From assembly GCA_030431085.1 (NCBI GenBank), contig JAUIJW010000021.1, positions 1 to 18,148 of the forward strand: DNA of 18,148 nucleotides, written 5' to 3'. Positions 14,332 through 18,148 of this stretch are shown here, in pieces. The notes under the pieces were generated by a model. The model saw only the letters and a program-made list of their open reading frames with translations. It did not search any database and was not told the origin of the DNA. Source of the stretch: Bacteroidia bacterium. GTDB taxonomy: Bacteria > Bacteroidota > Bacteroidia > Flavobacteriales > Flavobacteriaceae. Positions within the stretch are counted from its first letter, which is position 1. Every line of letters starts with the position of its first letter. Made by a program: the position numbers and the translations under genes.

Positions 14332-15873
14332 TTACAAAGGTATATTTCCATGTTTTCTTTTAGGCCTATCAACTGTTTTATGTTCTAACATAGCAAAAGC
14401 CTTAATTAATTTTCGTCTAGTCTCCTTTGGGTAAATCACCTCATCAATAAACCCTCTTCGCGCTGCGCGATACGGATTAGCAAATTTCTCAGCGTATTCT
14501 GCTTCTTTTTCAGATAATTTTAAAGCTGGGTCTTCTGCCTCTTGAATCTCTTTTTTGAATATAATTTCGCTAGCACCCTTGGCTCCCATTACTGCTATTT
14601 CTGCTCCAGGCCAAGCAAAATTCATATCTGCCCCAATATGTTTAGAATTCATTACATCATACGCACCACCATAAGCTTTTCTAGTAATCACCGTAACCCG
14701 TGGTACTGTGGCTTCGCTTAATGCATATAATAATTTAGCGCCATGCACAATGATACCTCTCCATTCTTGATCGGTTCCCGGTAAAAAACCTGGCACATCT
14801 ACCAACACTAGTAATGGTATATTAAAGCAATCGCAAAAACGTGTAAATCTAGCGGCTTTTTTTGAGCTATTTACATCTAAAACCCCCGCCAAACTCATAG
14901 GTTGGTTGGCTACAATACCAATACTTCTTCCTGCCAATCGGGCAAAACCAACCACAATATTTTCGGCATAGGCTTTATGCACTTCAAAAAAACTATCGGT
15001 ATCGCATATTTCTACAATTATCTTCCGCATATCGTAAGGCTTATTAGGATTATCTGGCACGATATCTTCTAACTTTTCTCTTAACTCTTCTTGTAAAGTA
15101 TAGGGTACTTGATATGTTGTTTCTTGGTTGTTCTGAGGTAAATAGCTAAGTAACTTCTTGATTTGATTCAAACCTTCAACATCATTAGTCGCTGTTAAAT
15201 GAGTAACCCCAGATTTTGTAGCATGGGTTAAAGCGCCTCCCAATTCTTCGGAAGTCACTTCTTCATTGGTTACCGTTTTTACCACATTGGGTCCTGTAAC
15301 AAACATATAACTAGTCTCTTCAACCATTAAAGTAAAATCTGTCATCGCCGGTGAATATACCGCTCCACCAGCACATGGCCCCATAATGGCAGAGATTTGA
15401 GGAATTACCCCAGAAGCTTGTACATTTCTATAAAAAATATCTGCATACCCACCTAATGATCTTACCCCCTCTTGAATACGTGCACCTCCTGAATCGTTTA
15501 ATCCAATAAGTGGTGCCCCTACTTTTAGAGCGTGATCCATTATTTTACAAATTTTTTCGGCATGTGTTTCAGATAATGCACCTCCGAATACGGTAAAATC
15601 TTGTGCAAACACGTAAACTAACCTTTGATCTATCGTACCATAACCTGTAACTACTCCGTCGCCATAATACAGCTGATTCTCTAGTCCGAAATCTTTAGTT
15701 CTATGGGTAACCAACATGCCAATTTCTTCAAAAGAACCTTCGTCTAGCAAATAATTAATACGTTCTCTTGCTGTTAACTTTTTTTTCTGATGTTGCTTCT
15801 CAATACGCTTTAATCCTCCGCCTAATTTGGCTTCAGCTATCTTTTCATTTAATTTTTTTTGATTCTCCTTCAT
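14332..15873 (-). CDS. acyl-CoA carboxylase carboxyltransferase subunit (propionyl-CoA type)
   Basis: A 513-residue carboxyltransferase of the PccB/MmdA/AccD5 class, about the normal 510-530 residues. It transfers CO2 from carboxybiotin to an acyl-CoA. The two crotonase-like halves are complete. Oxyanion elements are MGPCAGGAVYSPA (164-176) and RKAYGGAYDVM (398-408), and it ends in the family tail HGNIPL. Asp406 sits at the position that, in actinobacterial enzymes, is Asp in propionyl-CoA and Ile in acetyl-CoA carboxylases, so propionyl-CoA is the likelier substrate, giving methylmalonyl-CoA (inference). It is the last gene of a three-gene operon, nine bases after the biotin carboxylase gene. 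A methylmalonyl-CoA or oxaloacetate decarboxylase role is less likely because no membrane subunit is present. Confidence 0.9.
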   Translation of the reverse strand: MKENQKKLNEKIAEAKLGGGLKRIEKQHQKKKLTARERINYLLDEGSFEEIGMLVTHRTKDFGLENQLYYGDGVVTGYGTIDQRLVYVFAQDFTVFGGALSETHAEKICKIMDHALKVGAPLIGLNDSGGARIQEGVRSLGGYADIFYRNVQASGVIPQISAIMGPCAGGAVYSPAMTDFTLMVEETSYMFVTGPNVVKTVTNEEVTSEELGGALTHATKSGVTHLTATNDVEGLNQIKKLLSYLPQNNQETTYQVPYTLQEELREKLEDIVPDNPNKPYDMRKIIVEICDTDSFFEVHKAYAENIVVGFARLAGRSIGIVANQPMSLAGVLDVNSSKKAARFTRFCDCFNIPLLVLVDVPGFLPGTDQEWRGIIVHGAKLLYALSEATVPRVTVITRKAYGGAYDVMNSKHIGADMNFAWPGAEIAVMGAKGASEIIFKKEIQEAEDPALKLSEKEAEYAEKFANPYRAARRGFIDEVIYPKETRRKLIKAFAMLEHKTVDRPKRKHGNIPL

Positions 15874-15882
15874 CGTATTAAA

Positions 15883-17325
15883 TTATTGTTTTGGCACTCT
15901 TAGTTGTTTTTGCTCTTGCAAATATATTTTTAAGGCTAATAGCCCAGCTATTTCTGCTTCTTCGTTTATGAGTTCTTCTAAAGCTTCTGGTTGATAATAT
16001 TTTTTTACAAAGTTTGTATCAAAACACCCAGAGATAAATGCTTCATGTAAACAAACAAATTTCCCAAAAGACAAAGTTGTTTTTACGCCTTCAACTTTAT
16101 AATGATCTATAGCCCATAACATTTTTTGTATGGCCTCTGTTCTATTATTACCATAGGTGATAAGCTTAGAAATCATAGGGTCGTAATAAATAGGAATATC
16201 CATACCCTCTTCATAACCATCATCAACCCTAACACCTTCATTTTCTGGAGCCTGATACACTTCTAGTTTACCTATATTAGGTAGGAAATTTTGCATAGGG
16301 TCTTCTGCATAAACCCTGAGTTCAATAGCATGCCCTTGTATTTGAAGTTGATCTTGTTGAAACTCTAATGTATGACCTTGCGCCACTTTAATTTGTTGTT
16401 CTACCAAATCAAGTCCAGTAACAAACTCGGTTACTGGATGTTCTACCTGCAGCCTAGTATTCATTTCTAAAAAATAGAAATTCATTTCATCATCTAAAAG
16501 GAATTCTACGGTGCCCGCTCCAACATAGTCACAAGATCTAGCAACTTTTATGGCTGCCTCTCCCATTTTACGTCTTAACTCTTCTGAAAGCACAGATGAA
16601 GGCGCTTCTTCAATAACCTTTTGATGACGGCGTTGAATACTACATTCTCGTTCGAAAAGATGCACTATATTACCATGTTTATCGGCTAAAATTTGTATTT
16701 CTATATGCCTTGGAGAGGTAACGAATTTTTCTATAAAAACAGATCCATCTCCAAATGCCGAAGTGGCTTCACTAATGGCTCTTTCCATCTGCGATGGCAA
16801 GTCTTTCTGCTTATCAACTACACGCATTCCCTTACCTCCCCCTCCTGCTGAGGCTTTAATTAAAATAGGGTAACCTATAGTATTGGCAATTTCTAATGCT
16901 CTGTTTACATCCGCAATAGCGTGATCTATACCTGGCACCATCGGTATATCAAATTTACTCACTGCTTCTTTGGCTGCCAACTTACTCCCCATTATTTCAA
17001 TAGCCTTAGGAGAGGGACCTATAAATGTTAACCCGTTGGATGTTACCGATTTAGCAAAGGTGGCATTTTCGCTTAAAAAACCATACCCTGGATGTATAGC
17101 ATCGGCACCTATGGTTTTCGCTATATCAATGATTTTATCACCCAAAAGGTAGGATTGATTTGAAGAATTTTCGCCCAATGCCACGGCTTCATCTGCAAAT
17201 TTAACATGAGGAGCATATCGATCAATTGGAGAAAAAACCGCAACAGTTTGTAACCCCATTTTACGAGCAGTTTTCATAATACGCAAGGCTATTTCTCCTC
17301 TATTTGCTACAAGTATCTTTTTCAT
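15883..17325 (-). CDS. biotin carboxylase subunit of acyl-CoA carboxylase
   Basis: A 480-residue ATP-grasp biotin carboxylase that carboxylates the biotin of the carrier protein using ATP and bicarbonate. Domains: BC N-terminal (KKILVANRGEIALRI, 2-16), ATP-grasp with Gly-rich loop GGGGKGM (161-167), and BC C-terminal (about 335-440). Catalytic features visible: FLEMNTRLQVEHPVTE (285-300) with Glu287, Asn289 and Arg291, and Arg337 (ELRVYAEDP). It is longer than AccC (about 450) by a short C-terminal extension but lacks the biotin-transfer and BCCP regions of fused PccA. Those are supplied by the preceding gene. Its ATG overlaps the stop of the carrier gene (TAATG), implying translational coupling. 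The canonical acetyl-CoA carboxylase AccC is expected elsewhere in the genome. Confidence 0.94.
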   Translation of the reverse strand: MKKILVANRGEIALRIMKTARKMGLQTVAVFSPIDRYAPHVKFADEAVALGENSSNQSYLLGDKIIDIAKTIGADAIHPGYGFLSENATFAKSVTSNGLTFIGPSPKAIEIMGSKLAAKEAVSKFDIPMVPGIDHAIADVNRALEIANTIGYPILIKASAGGGGKGMRVVDKQKDLPSQMERAISEATSAFGDGSVFIEKFVTSPRHIEIQILADKHGNIVHLFERECSIQRRHQKVIEEAPSSVLSEELRRKMGEAAIKVARSCDYVGAGTVEFLLDDEMNFYFLEMNTRLQVEHPVTEFVTGLDLVEQQIKVAQGHTLEFQQDQLQIQGHAIELRVYAEDPMQNFLPNIGKLEVYQAPENEGVRVDDGYEEGMDIPIYYDPMISKLITYGNNRTEAIQKMLWAIDHYKVEGVKTTLSFGKFVCLHEAFISGCFDTNFVKKYYQPEALEELINEEAEIAGLLALKIYLQEQKQLRVPKQ

Positions 17326-17807
17326 TACGCTAATTCTATTAAAAGTTTTGATTTTTCTACGGTAGCACCTTCTGTAATCAATACCGATTTAATGTGGCCA
17401 TCTTTTGGACTTGCAATGGCGTTTTCCATTTTCATCGCTTCAAGCACACACAATGTATCACCTTCTTTGATTTGATCACCTTCTTTAACATTGATTTTTA
17501 AAATAATACCTGGCATTGGTGCGGTAATTCTATTCATCTTCTTACCACCACTCTTTGCAAACCCCATTTGATTGATCTGCCTATCTAACTGGTTTTGGAT
17601 GTCTACCTGATACCTATTCCCATTTATTACAATTTGGTATGTCTTACCGTAAAAATTAGCTTCTAGCACTTCTGCCTTAAATGATTTTCGCTTTTGTATG
17701 ACATGCCAATGATTGTCTATAACATTAATTGCATCAAGTTCTTCTAACGAATCACTAGATACATCATTGGTTTTATTGTTAATTTTTAGGGTAAACTTTT
17801 CTAGCAT
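17325..17807 (-). CDS. biotin carboxyl carrier subunit of acyl-CoA carboxylase
   Basis: A 160-residue biotin carrier. The C-terminal biotinyl domain (about 92-160) has the biotinylation motif EAMKMEN with Lys126, preceded by ITAPMPGIILKI (94-105). Residues about 33-72 (HWHVIQKRKSF through NRYQVDI) form a beta-rich segment resembling the biotin-transfer region of fused PccA/LiuA-type subunits rather than the Pro/Ala-rich N-terminus of AccB. So this looks like the detached C-terminal half of a PccA-type chain. It is the first gene of the operon; its stop and the next start overlap by one base. The ATG at 17805-17807 is the only reasonable start. No full TAnnTTTG box was found upstream in the 17808-18030 gap. 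Confidence 0.92.
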   Translation of the reverse strand: MLEKFTLKINNKTNDVSSDSLEELDAINVIDNHWHVIQKRKSFKAEVLEANFYGKTYQIVINGNRYQVDIQNQLDRQINQMGFAKSGGKKMNRITAPMPGIILKINVKEGDQIKEGDTLCVLEAMKMENAIASPKDGHIKSVLITEGATVEKSKLLIELA

Positions 17808-18030
17808 AACTATTTTATATTATTTATTAAGTATCAAAAAAAAGAGCGCTTAGTAAAACCTTAGATCTCGTTAAATATATAAAACTTTAGCTTAAGGTAT
17901 AATGCCTAAGTTTAATTTAAAAAGTGAAATTTTGTTACACTCCTGATAATACTTGCATTTTATCGAAATAATTTTCTAGTATTCTCTAAAAGCTATAACT
18001 ATGGTGTTATTCTATTTCAAAACTTTAAAA
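17808..18030. other. divergent intergenic region, carboxylase operon / lipoprotein gene
   Basis: About 220 bases of very AT-rich sequence between divergent genes. It must hold both promoters, but I found no full TAnnTTTG box on either strand and no convincing hairpin. A TTG at 17953-17955 with weak TA-rich sequence 24 bases on is the best, poor, candidate for the rightward gene. Confidence 0.5.
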
Positions 18031-18148
18031 ATGAAAAAACTACTATTACTTTTACTAACTGCTGTTGTACTTTACGCTTGCAACAAAGAGAAAAAAGTTA
18101 ACCAAACTCCAGAGAATAACACTAAAATACCTGTTTACGCTTGGGTAG
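18031..18148 (+). CDS. lipoprotein, N-terminal fragment (continues past window)
   Basis: The first 39 codons of a gene cut by the window edge. The N-terminus MKKLLLLLLTAVVLYAC is a classic type II signal peptide with lipobox LYAC and lipidated Cys17. It is followed by a charged linker (NKEKKVNQTPENN) and the start of a folded part (KIPVYAWV). Lys/Glu/Gln/Asn follow the Cys, compatible with outer-membrane or surface export in Bacteroidota. I prefer this ATG over the in-frame ATG at 18001, which would add ten residues before the signal peptide. Family cannot be determined from this fragment. Confidence 0.75.
   Translation, partial: MKKLLLLLLTAVVLYACNKEKKVNQTPENNTKIPVYAWV

Noticed and set aside
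16970..17152. Short antisense ORF within the biotin carboxylase gene
   Set aside because: It lies wholly opposite a well-supported enzyme gene, has no motif and no leader, and is explained as a shadow frame.
17861..17870. AGATCT in TTAGATCTCG as a second copy of the kdgK-eda palindrome
   Set aside because: Only the short central hexamer matches; chance occurrence is likely.
1..18148. A defence island, mobile element, CRISPR array or biosynthetic cluster
   Set aside because: Every long gene belongs to a housekeeping, catabolic or envelope family, and I saw no transposase, integrase, direct-repeat array or toxin-antitoxin-like pair.

Overview
This looks like chromosomal DNA of a member of the Flavobacteriaceae (Bacteroidota), most likely marine. 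The evidence is the low GC content, A-rich leaders without Shine-Dalgarno sequences, repeated TAnnTTTG (Bacteroidota -7 type) boxes just upstream of genes, and flavobacterial-looking versions of the proteins. I see no insertion sequence, prophage, integrase, CRISPR array, tRNA or rRNA. Nearly all the DNA is coding; the largest gene-free gaps are about 220 bases.

Left part (1-2979, + strand): the end of a 2-keto-3-deoxygluconate (KDG) kinase and a KDPG aldolase form the last two steps of uronate catabolism, from KDG to pyruvate and glyceraldehyde-3-phosphate. A flawless 16-bp-arm inverted repeat separates them. A putative lipoprotein amidohydrolase with a TTG start follows. Its stop codon overlaps that of the convergent gene.

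Middle-left (2976-5969, - strand): Xaa-Pro aminopeptidase, a tandem SpoIIAA-like (STAS-related) two-domain protein, and an alpha/beta hydrolase. Then on + come two exported or membrane proteins: a DUF6973-like secreted protein and a TPM-domain protein with a Gly-rich tail.

Centre (7635-12674): housekeeping genes. The ribosome-assembly GTPase Der (-) is divergent from an unidentified two-TM protein (+). pyrF (-) is divergent from tpiA-prmA-clpS (+). A strong bidirectional terminator lies next to the pyrF 3' end.

Right part: an exported M28 zinc peptidase (+) faces a three-gene acyl-CoA carboxylase operon (-), with a palindromic terminator between them. The operon reads biotin carrier, biotin carboxylase, carboxyltransferase, and probably acts on propionyl-CoA. 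The window ends in the first 39 codons of a lipoprotein.

Overall this is ordinary core genome with one carbohydrate-catabolism end. I found no convincing new multi-gene system. The items most worth a second look are the kdgK-eda palindrome at a predicted transcript 5' end, the duplicated SpoIIAA-like protein, the structured 3' region at 9564-9781, and several uncharacterised envelope proteins.
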